Part shown: piece after piece, positions 1 through 8,436 of the stretch
Numbering within the stretch: position 1 is the first letter of the stretch
How the letters are laid out: every line of letters starts with the position of its first letter
Assembly (NCBI GenBank): GCA_965215025.1
Contig: CBDCCV010000001.1
Span: 2,170,001-2,234,000, forward strand
DNA: 64,000 bases
Direction of reading: 5' to 3'
DNA from: CBDCCV01 sp965215025
GTDB lineage: Bacteria; Bacteroidota; Rhodothermia; Rhodothermales; Salinibacteraceae
Notes under the pieces: generated by a model
The model's input: only the letters and a program-made list of their open reading frames with translations
What the model was told of the DNA's origin: nothing
The model's database searches: none
Translations under genes and position numbers: made by a program

Positions 1-1
1 C

Positions 2-600
2 GACTTCGCCGAGGACGAAGGCGATCCCATGCCGCGTGCGCGCCAGAACGCTGCGCAGGCGGTGGAGCGGCTTTTCCTTGATGCGAGCGCGGCGCGGCGG
101 CAGCTTGGCGCGGAGCCAGTCGGGTTCGGGGGCGTGCTCGAAGACGCGCGCTGGCGCCCGCGTCCCATCCAGCAGGCGTGCCTCGACCTCCCGCTCTACG
201 CGGAAGGGAGCCTCACGGTGCTGGAGTCGGACACCGGCTCGGGCAAGACGGAGGCCGCCCTGGCCCGCTTTCTCAAGCTCTACCAGGCGGGCCTCGTGGA
301 CGGGATGTACTTCGCCGTGCCCACGCGCAGCGCGGCGACGCAGCTGCACGCGCGCGTGGGTGCGACCGTCGGGCGCGTCTTCCCAGCAAAAGAGCAGCGC
401 CCGCCGGTGGTGCAGGCCGTGCCGGGCTACATCAAGGCCGACGATGCCGAGGGCGTGCCGCTCCCCGCGTTTGAGGTCCGCTGGCCGGACGACCCGCGCG
501 ACCTCCAGCGCGAGCGGCGCTGGGCGGCCGAGCATCCGAAGCGCTACCTCGCCGGGGCCGTCGTCGTGGGGACGGTGGACCAGGTGCTGCTCTCGGCGCG
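2..600 (+). pseudogene. cas3: Cas3 helicase fragment, cut off at both ends
   Basis: The reading frame enters from beyond the left edge and encodes the start of a Cas3-type helicase: a Walker A motif (SDTGSGKTEAAL) about 230 bp in, then a YFAVPTRSAA segment and VVVGTVDQVLLSA, which resembles helicase motifs Ia and II-III of type I Cas3. Normal Cas3 would continue for several hundred residues. Here the similarity stops at about position 595, where the DNA becomes cas1 sequence in another frame. Translation would run out of frame to a stop at 799. The family assignment is firm; the subtype is inferred from the Cas1/Cas2 that follow. The protein cannot be a working helicase because motifs IV-VI are missing. 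A misassembly at the junction is the main alternative. Confidence 0.75.
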
Positions 601-1221
601 GGCGTGCGGCTCTACGCGGCGAGTATGCCCCACGGCCCGGACCGCTCGGCCCGCGCCCGCCGCCACGCCCGCGTCTGGGCTGACGAGGAAAAGCGCGTCG
701 AAGTCGCTCGGGCGATGTACCGCATCCGCCTCGGCGCGGCGCTTCCGGCGCATCAGCGCGACCTCAACTCGCTGCGCGGCATGGAGGGCACGCGCATGAA
801 GCAGGTCTACCAGAACCTAGCGCAGCAGTACGGCGTGGCGTGGAGCGGGCGCCGCTACGACCGCGGCGACCCTGAGGCCGACGACCTCATCAACAAGGCC
901 ATCAACCACGCCGCCACGGCCCTCTATGCGGCGGCGCGCGTGGCGGTGGCCGTTGCAGGCGCCATCCCGCAGCTCGGCTTCATCCACGAGTCGTCCGGCC
1001 ACGCCTTCGCCCTCGACATCGCGGATCTCTACCGCAGCTCGACGACGCTGCCCGTGGCCTTCCGCGCGGCGAAGCGCTATGAGGCGCGCGGCGGCGTGAG
1101 CATCGAGTCCGTCACGCGGAAGCTGGCCGGGCGGACGCTCTACAAAGAGGGCGTCGTCCCCGACATGATTGACCGAATCAAAGAGGTGCTCGATGGCGAT
1201 GACGATAGCGGTAACCCGTAA
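601..1221 (+). pseudogene. cas1: Cas1 (type I-E) lacking its N-terminal domain
   Basis: The translation from about position 595 matches Cas1e from the GVRLYA segment (near residue 85 of E. coli Cas1) to the C-terminus. Residues corresponding to the metal ligands are present: Glu in SLRGMEGTR, His in LGFIH and Asp in the DIADLY motif. The N-terminal beta-sandwich used for dimerisation is gone, leaving about 205 residues against a usual 300 or so. A GTG at 604 could start translation but has no family support. The 3' end overlaps cas2 by 29 bp, as in intact I-E operons. Catalytic residues survive, but loss of the dimer domain makes spacer acquisition unlikely. Confidence 0.8.
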
Positions 1222-1582
1222 TGCGCCCGACCGCTTCGGCGGTTTCCTCTGCTCGTGTATGCAGGAGGTGGCGCCGGGCGTCTACGTGGCGCCGCGGATG
1301 AAGAAGGCCGTGCGCGAGCGGGTGTGGAACGTGATGCTGGCCTGGGCCGAACTCCTCCCGCCCGACGGTGGCGTCGCGCTGTTCTGGAAGAGCCGCACGG
1401 CGCCATCGGGGATGGGCGTCCGCTTGGTCGGCTGGCCGAAGAAAGAGCTGATCGAGCACGAAGGCCTCTGGCTCACGGTGCGCGACTTGACCGCCGCGCA
1501 CGACGTGGACGAGCTGCAGGACCTAGCACGCGCCAAGGAGCCGCCCGCCGATGGCGACGACCCTGTGCTCGCCACGCCGTAG
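1193..1582 (+). CDS. cas2: CRISPR-associated Cas2, type I-E
   Basis: The 129-residue protein begins MAMTIAVTRNAPDRFGG and continues with EVAPGVYVAP, matching the Cas2e pattern of an N-terminal beta strand followed by a G-x-Y-V core. In type I-E systems Cas2 bridges two Cas1 dimers during spacer integration. It is slightly longer than usual because of an acidic and proline-rich tail. The ATG lies inside the end of the cas1 remnant. The frame is intact although its partner Cas1 is truncated and no effector (Cascade) gene remains in view, so it is probably a decaying relic. Confidence 0.8.
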   Translation: MAMTIAVTRNAPDRFGGFLCSCMQEVAPGVYVAPRMKKAVRERVWNVMLAWAELLPPDGGVALFWKSRTAPSGMGVRLVGWPKKELIEHEGLWLTVRDLTAAHDVDELQDLARAKEPPADGDDPVLATP

Positions 1583-1666
1583 CCAGCCGTGGTGTGTGAA
1601 CGAGAGGTTGCATGTGACCGACGTAAAGAAGAGATTTGCTGTGGTCCTGTGCCAAAATGGCGTAGG
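1583..1666 (+). promoter_or_regulatory. Putative CRISPR leader
   Basis: This 84-bp gap between the cas2 stop and the first repeat is more A/T-rich than its surroundings (for example GTAAAGAAGAGATTTGCTG and CCAAAATGG). In type I-E loci the leader occupies this place and drives array transcription. No clear -35/-10 pair or IHF site was recognised, so the call rests on position and composition. Confidence 0.45.
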
Positions 1667-1757
1667 GATGACCCCGCGTGTGCGGGGATAGACCCGAGGC
1701 TGCCGTAGCTGCCCTCCTCGTAGCACTGATGACCCCGCGTGTGCGGGGGCGCAGGTC
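1667..1757 (+). CRISPR. Residual type I-E CRISPR array: two repeats, one spacer
   Basis: A near-palindromic repeat core, GATGACCCCGCG-TGT-GCGGGG, occurs at 1667 and again at 1728, exactly 61 bp apart. That equals the classic I-E spacing of a 28-29 bp repeat plus a 32-33 bp spacer. The first copy continues ATAGACCCG, like the 3' end of known I-E repeats (GGGGATAAACCG). The second copy diverges after GCGGGG, as terminal repeats often do. The single spacer lies at about 1695-1727. Orientation fits a leader next to cas2. The next gene's stop codon lies only some 20 bp beyond. Confidence 0.8.
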
Positions 1758-1776
1758 GCGTTGTGCGTTGCCGGTC

Positions 1777-3792
1777 TCAAAAGTCCACCGAGCGCGGCGC
1801 GGTGGGCGTCGTGATGGGGCCGAGCGGGGCGGGCGGGCGCACGGGCGCGCGCTCCTCGCCGAGGGCGGCCGTGGTGGCGCGGCGCAGCTTCTCCCACCCG
1901 TTCCACTGCCAGATGTGCGCGTGCATGTCGATGATCTCCTGCTGCATCTGGCGGTAGGGCGTCGGGTTCTGGCGGGCGAGCCGCTCGAACTGGTCGCGCA
2001 GGGCAAAGAGGCGCCGGCGGTTGGCGTTCGTAAAGCCGAAGTGAGCGATGTCGGCGTTGAGGTCGTCGTACTGCCGGTCCCAGATGGTCTTCTCGCCGCG
2101 TGCGGGGTCCGGGTACGTGCTGCGGTCGAAGCGGAACGTCTTGCTGGCGTCCAGGACGTCGGCCTCGCTCTGCGCGAGCATCTCCGTAGCGCCGAGGGGG
2201 AGGAAGAAGCGCACGGGCACGTCGCCGCTCGAGGCGGTGGCGGAGAGGCGCACGTCGCCGCGCACGGGCACGCCGCCTTCGGCCGGGCCTTCGGGCAGGT
2301 CAAAGTGCGGGTTCAGCGTACGGAAGCGGTTGTAGAGGCTGGGCGTGTCGTTGGCGGCGGTGCCCCAATCGAGAGCGCCGGTGGAGTCCGCCTGGAGCGC
2401 GCGCAGCAATTCGCTAAGCTGCGCCGTTTTCCCAGCGCGGATCTGCACGCGCTCGCCGCGGAAGGCGCGCCGGCGGTCAATCGGCATCGCGTCGGTGGCG
2501 CGCAGGGCGCCGTAGGCCGAGGCCACGTACTTGCGCGAGTACGGGCCGAAGGAGCTGTTCTCCGACACGGTATCGAAGCCCTCGGTCACCGCCCACATGT
2601 AGGCGTCCATCACGCTGGGCGAGGAGGCCACGTGCTCGGAGCCGTCGGCCAGGAAGCGCTGGTAGACCTTAAAGATGTTGTTCGCCCCCGTGTGGTAGGC
2701 CGAGATGCCGGGGATCTCGTGCCCGACGGCGTTGATGGACGCCTTCATGTGGATGAACGCCGGCTCCATCACCAAAAGCGGGTGCCACTCCTCAGTCACG
2801 GGGATGGCGTTCGTCGAGGCCGTGGGCAGGGCGTAGTGGTGCACGCGGTGCTGGCGCAGGAGGAACGGCATGAGCTGGTAGCGGCTGCGCGCGCCCACGC
2901 CCGAGACGAGGCGGTCCTGGTTGAACGTCTCCACCGTGCCGATCTCGGTCGGGAGGAGGCTCATCCCCAGGTAGCGCGCCAGGCGCACCTCGTACTCGAC
3001 GAAGGGGAGGTCGCGCTCGCGCGCCTGCATCACCTGGTTGGCGCGGCCCCACTTGATGGTGATGGCGGGCTTAGGCACACCACGCGCCACGTACTTGTCG
3101 ATGAGCCGCCGCGTGACCAGGCGCCGCTCTTGATCCACCGCGCCCCAGTTGAAGCTTTCCGGCTGGCCGAGTTCGTCGTAGCGCGCCTCTTCGCCTTCGA
3201 GGGTGTAGAGTTCGAGGAGTTCGCCCGTGCGGTTGTCCACCACGCGCACGTCGAAGTTCGAGTCCTGACCCTGGACCTCTTCGTAAAGCGCCAGGAGGTC
3301 GCGGAACTGCCCGATAAGCTGCGGCGCCGTAGAGGCGGCGTCCGCCGTGAGAAAAGGACCGGCCGTGTACGGGCGATGCACGCGGTCCGGATGCAGCGTG
3401 AGGTCGCGGAAGGTGAACGTGCCGGCCTCGGCCTGCTCCTCTTCGGTGCGGATGACGGGCGGCGCCTCGGCCACGGCCCCCACGCCCGACGAGCCGAAGC
3501 GGCGCAGGAGGTCTTGCGCCACCGTGTCGGCGCGGCCGGTGAGCATCAAGAGGAGCGCAATGGCGGACGTCACGCAGAGCGCCGCCCAAAGCATGTTGCG
3601 CACGCCCAGCGGGCGGTTGGAGACGAGCAGGTCCCGCAGCCGCCCGCTCGACCGGACCACGTTGCGGTGCGAGGCGTCCTTCTGAAGAGCCGGCACGCCG
3701 TCTGCCGGTCCGCTGCCTCCGGCGTCCTCTGAGGTGGCGGTATGAGGCGTGGGCTGCTGCGGGGCGTCAGGAGATGAGGAGGCGTCAGGCAT
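1777..3792 (-). CDS. Membrane-anchored lytic-transglycosylase-like protein
   Basis: The protein has 671 residues. A proline/serine-rich N-terminal stretch precedes one membrane span near residues 66-85 (MLWAALCVTSAIALLLML), which suggests an inner-membrane anchor with a periplasmic body. Around residues 278-300 the pattern LLPTEIGTVETFNQ followed by GVGARSRYQLMP resembles the catalytic Glu block and the GA.G.WQ.MP motif of SLT transglycosylases. Near 360, HEIPGISAYHTGANNI resembles their AYNAG motif. Between the two lies an unusual insertion. This suggests peptidoglycan cleavage, but the match is distant and the gene was not otherwise recognised. It is convergent with the CRISPR remnant. Confidence 0.55.
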   Translation of the reverse strand: MPDASSSPDAPQQPTPHTATSEDAGGSGPADGVPALQKDASHRNVVRSSGRLRDLLVSNRPLGVRNMLWAALCVTSAIALLLMLTGRADTVAQDLLRRFGSSGVGAVAEAPPVIRTEEEQAEAGTFTFRDLTLHPDRVHRPYTAGPFLTADAASTAPQLIGQFRDLLALYEEVQGQDSNFDVRVVDNRTGELLELYTLEGEEARYDELGQPESFNWGAVDQERRLVTRRLIDKYVARGVPKPAITIKWGRANQVMQARERDLPFVEYEVRLARYLGMSLLPTEIGTVETFNQDRLVSGVGARSRYQLMPFLLRQHRVHHYALPTASTNAIPVTEEWHPLLVMEPAFIHMKASINAVGHEIPGISAYHTGANNIFKVYQRFLADGSEHVASSPSVMDAYMWAVTEGFDTVSENSSFGPYSRKYVASAYGALRATDAMPIDRRRAFRGERVQIRAGKTAQLSELLRALQADSTGALDWGTAANDTPSLYNRFRTLNPHFDLPEGPAEGGVPVRGDVRLSATASSGDVPVRFFLPLGATEMLAQSEADVLDASKTFRFDRSTYPDPARGEKTIWDRQYDDLNADIAHFGFTNANRRRLFALRDQFERLARQNPTPYRQMQQEIIDMHAHIWQWNGWEKLRRATTAALGEERAPVRPPAPLGPITTPTAPRSVDF

Positions 3793-3938
3793 GGAGGCGG
3801 TAGAATCGTACTTCGCAGAAGAGAAACCGGAGCGGCCCGCCGGCCAGCGCGCCCGCTCTTTGTTAAGTAGCTATAGGCCACGCGGCGTGCAAGGAGAAAT
3901 GGAGCAAATGAAACGCCAAGCTTCTAGCGCGCGCGGCG

Positions 3939-4652
3939 TTACGCCGGAGAAAGGCTGCGCTCCTGGCGCGCTTCCTGCGCTGAGCGTACAAGACGGCGAA
4001 AGAGCGGCTGCATGGCACGGCCCATGCGCTCGGGATGGAACTGCACGCCCAAAACCGTGCCGCGCTCGTTCTCGATGGCTTCGATCACCCCGTCCGGCGC
4101 CGTGGCGGCCACGCGCAACCCCCGGCCCGGCTCGGCCACCGCTTGCAGGTGCCGGGAGTTGACCTCAACGGAGGAGCGGCCAAGCAGCCGCCGCACGTGC
4201 GATCCTGCGGCGAGGCGTAGGGGATGCTGCGTGGCGCCGCGCTTTTCGCTGTGCACCTGCGCGCCGTCGAGCTGCCGCTCCACGTCGGCGTAGAGGGTGC
4301 CGCCGGCGAGGGCATTCAAAAGCTGCATCCCATAGCAGATGCCCAGCACGGGCTTCTCCGCCGCCAGCGCCGCCTTGAGCAGCGCCATGTCCGAGCGCAG
4401 GCGGACGGCGCTGTTGGCGCCGAGTTCTTCAGGCAGCTCGCCCACGAGGCCTTCCGTCACCGCCGGCCCGCCGATGACGATGAGCGCGTCGACGATCTCC
4501 ATGAGCGCGGGCGGCGCGGCCTCACCGTCGAGCATGGGCAAGGGGAGCGGCAGGCCCCCGGACGCCTCGACCGCCTGCACGTAAGCGCGGCTCAGGCGCT
4601 GCTCGCCCTCGGCAAGCGAAGTGGTGATCCCGACGCGAACAGCCGGTGTCAT
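3939..4652 (-). CDS. Class I glutamine amidotransferase, peptidase C26 family
   Basis: The protein has 237 residues. The nucleophile elbow VLGICYGMQ contains Cys106, and QFHPE near residues 205-208 supplies the His and Glu of a complete class I triad. The lone amidotransferase domain with an IGGPAV oxyanion region fits the gamma-glutamyl-gamma-aminobutyrate hydrolase (PuuD-like) group. These enzymes release glutamate from gamma-glutamyl amides. No polyamine genes are near, so the substrate is unknown. The ATG start gives a standard family length. Confidence 0.8.
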   Translation of the reverse strand: MTPAVRVGITTSLAEGEQRLSRAYVQAVEASGGLPLPLPMLDGEAAPPALMEIVDALIVIGGPAVTEGLVGELPEELGANSAVRLRSDMALLKAALAAEKPVLGICYGMQLLNALAGGTLYADVERQLDGAQVHSEKRGATQHPLRLAAGSHVRRLLGRSSVEVNSRHLQAVAEPGRGLRVAATAPDGVIEAIENERGTVLGVQFHPERMGRAMQPLFRRLVRSAQEARQERSLSPA

Positions 4653-4804
4653 GAAGCGGACAGGGTTGTGGAGCTTCGGTTAAGGCGCTAAAAGTTTGGA
4701 CTCGTACGACGCCGAGATGTTCAGCAGCGGCCCCTCTTTCGCACCTGCAAAAAAGCAGGAAAGAGTCTCGCCCTGGCAGCAAGCCGGCACGCCGGCGCTG
4801 AGGT

Positions 4805-5134
4805 TTAGCGCTGCACATCGCGCAAGCGGAGCGGGCGGGGATCGGACGGCGCCGTCACGTCGAGGGAGAGGAGCAGGTGGCCCTCGGCGCGCCAGGCGCT
4901 AGTGGTGTCGTGAGCGAGGGTGCCGTGGTCGAGCGCGTCGTAGAGGGCGTGCTTGATGGTGCGGTTGCGGGCACGCGCGTCGCTCGTTGAGGCGCCGTGG
5001 ACGAGGCGCACGCGCTGCCGCCCGCGCCGCTGCGCCGCACGGAGCGTGCGCTCGGCCAGGTCGAGCGCTTCGTCTACGGTGCAGCCGTGGAGGTCAAGCG
5101 TGACGCGCTGGCCGTCGTCGGAAAGAGCAGGCAT
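4805..5134 (-). CDS. Smr/MutS2-type small domain protein
   Basis: The protein has 109 residues from the chosen ATG and starts MPALSDDGQRVTLDLHGCTVDEAL. The LDLHG motif, the RVRLVHGAS segment and the alternating helix-strand pattern are those of the Smr domain, which in MutS2 and stand-alone proteins is linked to nucleic-acid nicking or binding. A longer reading with an upstream start near 5203 would run through the terminator hairpin, so I chose the internal ATG. The usual GxG motif is replaced by HGAS. Confidence 0.7.
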   Translation of the reverse strand: MPALSDDGQRVTLDLHGCTVDEALDLAERTLRAAQRRGRQRVRLVHGASTSDARARNRTIKHALYDALDHGTLAHDTTSAWRAEGHLLLSLDVTAPSDPRPLRLRDVQR

Positions 5135-5171
5135 AGCTTCTCGCAGCCGGGTTTGCGTTGTGGACCCCGAC

Positions 5172-5218
5172 GCAAAAAACAGAAGAGCGAGCGCAGAAAG
5201 CAACCTGCGCTCGCTCTT
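5172..5218 (-). terminator. Rho-independent terminator
   Basis: A perfect 14-bp stem (AAGAGCGAGCGCAG at 5183-5196 with its complement at 5205-5218) has an 8-nt loop. On the minus strand it is followed by six Ts. It lies just after the stop of the lipoprotein gene and would end that transcript before the Smr gene. Confidence 0.88.
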
Positions 5219-5262
5219 TGATGATCACGGCCTGCATCGTGCCTGCTCGGCCTCGTGCTTTC

Positions 5263-5949
5263 TCAGCGGCGGTTGCGCTGGTCGTTGATGTCGGTGACGC
5301 GGAAGCGCCCCTCGGTGAAGCGCAGCGTGTCGGGGAGGTCGTGGAGGTAGCCGTGGAGTTCGGGCTGGTCGTCCTCGATGTAGGCGAGCGCGAGCGTGAC
5401 GCGGAAGCGGCCCTCGATCACGCCCGCCGAGGAGTCGTAGCGCGTGACGACGAGTTCGCCCGGCTCTTCTTTCACCACGTCGTACAGGCTGATGGGGTAG
5501 TCCACGTTGAGTTCCATGAACGAGGCGGCCAGCGCGCCGCGCACGTCGGCGACGTTGCCTGAGCTTGCGTAGTCGCGGTACTCGTCCTGCGTCAGCGTAA
5601 TGGAATAGCGTCTTTCTCCGTCGAACGCGCCAGAAAAGGAAACGCCCTCGCTCCAGCCTGTGCGCTCGTCACGCAGACTGAGCGAAATTCCGAGCCTGCC
5701 GCGGCTGCCGCCGTAGTCGCGTTGGTACACTCCATAGCGGTGCAGGCCAGCGTAGGGTTCAAGCACAAGGCCGAGTTCGGGGTCAGGCCAAGTGAGGCCT
5801 TCCAACTGCACCTCAGCTATGGGGTCCTCAGACTCGCTCCCGAAGAGGCTGCACCCCGCCAGCAGGCCTGCCACGAGCATTCCCGCGACAGTCCAGAACG
5901 ATGACGCTACTCTCGAAGAGTGTACGGTTGCCGGAAGTGGACTCGTCAT
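5263..5949 (-). CDS. Hypothetical lipoprotein
   Basis: The 228-residue protein begins with a signal sequence ending in the lipobox LLAGC near residue 33, so it should be lipid-anchored. I did not recognise the mature domain. It is rich in charged residues and short beta-like stretches (SYSITLTQDEYRDY, VIEGRFRVTLALAYIE), suggesting an all-beta periplasmic or outer-membrane protein. The ATG at 5949 is preferred because GAGG lies eight bases upstream; an in-frame start at 5976 also exists. It is a single-gene unit with its own terminator. Confidence 0.65.
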   Translation of the reverse strand: MTSPLPATVHSSRVASSFWTVAGMLVAGLLAGCSLFGSESEDPIAEVQLEGLTWPDPELGLVLEPYAGLHRYGVYQRDYGGSRGRLGISLSLRDERTGWSEGVSFSGAFDGERRYSITLTQDEYRDYASSGNVADVRGALAASFMELNVDYPISLYDVVKEEPGELVVTRYDSSAGVIEGRFRVTLALAYIEDDQPELHGYLHDLPDTLRFTEGRFRVTDINDQRNRR

Positions 5950-6032
5950 CGCTATGCCTCGACATTTATGGGCCAAGCTGCTTCACCAACATCATACGAC
6001 CGCTTTCAGCAAAAGAGCCGGTCTCCAGAAGG

Positions 6033-6971
6033 TCAGCGCTCCTCGCGCGCGTCTTCGGGGAGGCGCTGCCCGCAGCAGGGGCAGAACGTGCGGCGCGCGG
6101 CCTCGCTTCCGCTGCCGTCTTCGGGGGCGTCGCCTTCTTCTTCGCTTCCGGCTTCGTCGTCCTCAGCCCCGCTGTCCTTGTCGTCTTCTTCGTCTTCGTC
6201 CTCGCCGTGCTCTTTTTGGCGGCGGTCCAGGGCTTCCTCGAAGCCGGAGGCCAGGATGCCCGCCGGCAGCGCAAACAGGCCGATGCCAATGAGCGCGATC
6301 ACGCCGCCGAGCGCCTTGCCCAGATTCGTTGCCGGCGTGACGTCGCCGTAGCCGACGGTCGTGAGCGTGATGATGCCCCACCACATCGACTTCGGGATGC
6401 TCGAGAAGGCGTCCGGCTGCGCCGTGCGCTCGGCGTAGTACAGCATACTCGACGCGAAGACGAGCGCGATGGAGACGACGAGGAGCGTGATGAGGATCTC
6501 CGTCGTCTTCTCTATGAGCACGTCCGCAAAGATGTCCATCGAGCGCGAGAAGCGGCCGATCTTCAACAGGCGCAGGATGCGGAAGATGCGCAGTGCGCGG
6601 ATGGCGCGCAGGTCGAGCGCGCCCGGCAGGAAGCGCAGGAAAAAGGGCAGGATCGCCAAGAGGTCGATGATGGCGCCGGGCGTGGCCATGTAGCGCAGCC
6701 GCCCCTTGACCGGGTGGCTGTACGCCTCCGAGGCCGTGCACGACCACACGCGCAGCACGTACTCGATGCTAAAAAGCACCACCGAGACGATCTCGAACGC
6801 GCGGAAAAAGCCGCCGAAGCGGCGGTTGTAGTCTTCTACCGTGACGAGGATCACCGCCGCCACGTTGAGCACGATCAGCGCGATGATGGCGGACTGCACG
6901 GCCCGGCTCACCCAGTCGTTCGGGCGCGTGCTCTCCAGGATCTCGTGCGTGCGCTCTTTAACGGTAGCCAT
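6033..6971 (-). CDS. Voltage-gated potassium channel
   Basis: The protein has 312 residues and six predicted membrane spans. S4 (about residues 120-141) carries regularly spaced Arg/Lys in DLRAIRALRIFRILRLLKIG. The pore loop contains the K+ filter TTVGYGDVTP at about residues 204-213. The architecture is that of KvAP/Kch-like channels. The C-terminal cytoplasmic part is unusual: a long run of Asp/Glu followed by Arg and then CPCCGQ, which could bind a metal. The ATG at 6971 was chosen over an in-frame TTG twelve bases upstream. Confidence 0.88.
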   Translation of the reverse strand: MATVKERTHEILESTRPNDWVSRAVQSAIIALIVLNVAAVILVTVEDYNRRFGGFFRAFEIVSVVLFSIEYVLRVWSCTASEAYSHPVKGRLRYMATPGAIIDLLAILPFFLRFLPGALDLRAIRALRIFRILRLLKIGRFSRSMDIFADVLIEKTTEILITLLVVSIALVFASSMLYYAERTAQPDAFSSIPKSMWWGIITLTTVGYGDVTPATNLGKALGGVIALIGIGLFALPAGILASGFEEALDRRQKEHGEDEDEEDDKDSGAEDDEAGSEEEGDAPEDGSGSEAARRTFCPCCGQRLPEDAREER

Positions 6972-7016
6972 GCGGTTCTTCAACAGATGAGCCGGCGCGC
7001 GGCGAAGGCGCGGCGG

Positions 7017-7934
7017 CTACGCGCTGCCTTCGTCCTTGCTAAAGCGGGCTGAGGAAAACGCCTCTCTCTCGTCCATGTCCTCCGGCGGGGCGATGCGGCG
7101 GTAGCGCACCTTGGTGAGCATGTGCAGCCCGTGCGCGAGCAGCCCCGCCGCCACCAGGGCGATGAGCCAGGTGCCGTAGGGCTGCTCGCGGAGCGTCCGG
7201 AGCGCGCCGCCCAGCCCCTTGGCCTGCTGCGCGTTGGACTGAAGAGCGGCTACGACGAAGAAGACGCCGATGATGCTGAAGACCACGCCGCGCGCGGCCA
7301 GCCCGAAGCGGCCCAGCCACTTCACGGCGCGCTGCGTGGCCTCGCTCATCGAAGAAACCTCCAGGTACGTCATGAACCCCGCCTTGTACGCCTTCTGAAA
7401 CTGCGCCAGCCCCGCCGCGATGACGCCCGCGCCGAGCAGCCCCACGAGCACCGCGCCGGCCGGCGCCGACATCAGCTCGGCCGTCCAGTCGCTTTTCTGC
7501 CCCTGCACCTGTCCGCCGCTCCCGATGAGCGTGCGCACGACGGCGAACGTGAGAATGGCGTAGCTCAGCCCGCTCAGGAAAAGGCCCGTGCGCCGCATGA
7601 GGTCGCGCGCGCCCGCGCCCCGGTCCTCGATGTCGAGGAACGCCTGCGCAAAGCGCCAGCACACGTACGCGGCCAGCCCCGCCGCGATGATCCCCAAAAG
7701 CACGCGCCCGAACGGCTGCTGAAGGATCGTGCGCGTGGCGCCCGCCGAGCCGGTCACCTTCCCGCCGCCGCCCATCGGCACCACGCTCAGCACCGCCAGG
7801 AGGCCCACGAGCACGTACACCACGCCGATGGCCAGGTAGCCCAGCCGCGCAAGCTGCCCCGCCCGCCGCCGGCTGATGATGAGCCGCGCCTTTCCGGGCG
7901 CGTGCCGCGTGACGTCACGTATGCGAGAGTCCAT
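7017..7934 (-). CDS. DUF1206 family membrane protein
   Basis: The 305-residue protein is made of three similar units, each with two membrane helices (for example LARLGYLAIGVVYVLVGLLAV and LARFGLAARGVVFSIIGVFF). That is the repeated six-span layout of DUF1206. The function of the family is not known. The ATG at 7934 begins MDSRIRDVTRHAP; longer readings add an unlikely N-terminus. It sits immediately upstream of the K+ channel gene, 45 bp apart and on the same strand, so co-transcription is plausible. Confidence 0.72.
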   Translation of the reverse strand: MDSRIRDVTRHAPGKARLIISRRRAGQLARLGYLAIGVVYVLVGLLAVLSVVPMGGGGKVTGSAGATRTILQQPFGRVLLGIIAAGLAAYVCWRFAQAFLDIEDRGAGARDLMRRTGLFLSGLSYAILTFAVVRTLIGSGGQVQGQKSDWTAELMSAPAGAVLVGLLGAGVIAAGLAQFQKAYKAGFMTYLEVSSMSEATQRAVKWLGRFGLAARGVVFSIIGVFFVVAALQSNAQQAKGLGGALRTLREQPYGTWLIALVAAGLLAHGLHMLTKVRYRRIAPPEDMDEREAFSSARFSKDEGSA

Positions 7935-8042
7935 GTGTTTGAGGGGATGAGTTGGAGCCGAAAGAGCGACGGCGCGAAAAGCGCACTCGTCACCTCGACG
8001 CGCAAGAAACACGCCACGGAGCCAGGGCAGCCAGGCCGCCCC

Positions 8043-8273
8043 CTACGCCCCGCCCTCCTTGCGCGAGCGCTTGCAGGCGCGCTCGATGGCCTCGAGCTGC
8101 TGCGTGTACCCCTTGACGGCTACGGTCACGGCGTCGCGGAGGATGTCGTCGTCGAGGCAGTTCTCTTCTATGCGCTCAAGCTGCTCGTGGAAGCCCTTGA
8201 GCGCGTCCCGAAAACGTGCGATGTCGCGTTCTTTCTCGCCTTCATTCCAATATTGTTTCTTGCCGTCCGGCAT
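8043..8273 (-). CDS. Small conserved-looking helical protein
   Basis: The 76-residue protein starting MPDGKKQYW is mostly charged helix, with a Cys in ENCLDDD and another in RACKRSRKEGG. The start is well supported: GGAGG stands a few bases upstream of the ATG, one of the clearer Shine-Dalgarno sites in the window. I recognise no family. It lies between dnaE and the DUF1206 gene, all on the minus strand. Confidence 0.5.
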   Translation of the reverse strand: MPDGKKQYWNEGEKERDIARFRDALKGFHEQLERIEENCLDDDILRDAVTVAVKGYTQQLEAIERACKRSRKEGGA

Positions 8274-8436
8274 AGTCCCCCTCCAGGTGTGCGGATGCAA
8301 TGCGATGTAGATCATGACGGATGCGCCTGCGGCTACGCCGGCGCATCCGCCGGCGCCTGCTTGGCGATACGTTTTTCGATAGGCGTAAGGACCGTCTGAT
8401 GCGTGGATTGGCGAAGAAGAGCAGGCCAGCCGGGCG

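Noticed and set aside
1678..3732. Long plus-strand frame across the array and the transglycosylase-like gene
   Set aside because: It starts inside the CRISPR repeat and is a mirror of the minus-strand gene.
4734..4765. Hairpin CTCTTT...AAAGAG after the Smr gene as a terminator
   Set aside because: CCTGC-AAAAAA-GCAGG can form a small stem, but there is no T tract on the minus strand. It is too weak to call.
5135..5203. Longer N-terminus for the Smr protein
   Set aside because: It would translate through the terminator stem-loop of the upstream gene. The ATG at 5134 gives a normal Smr start.
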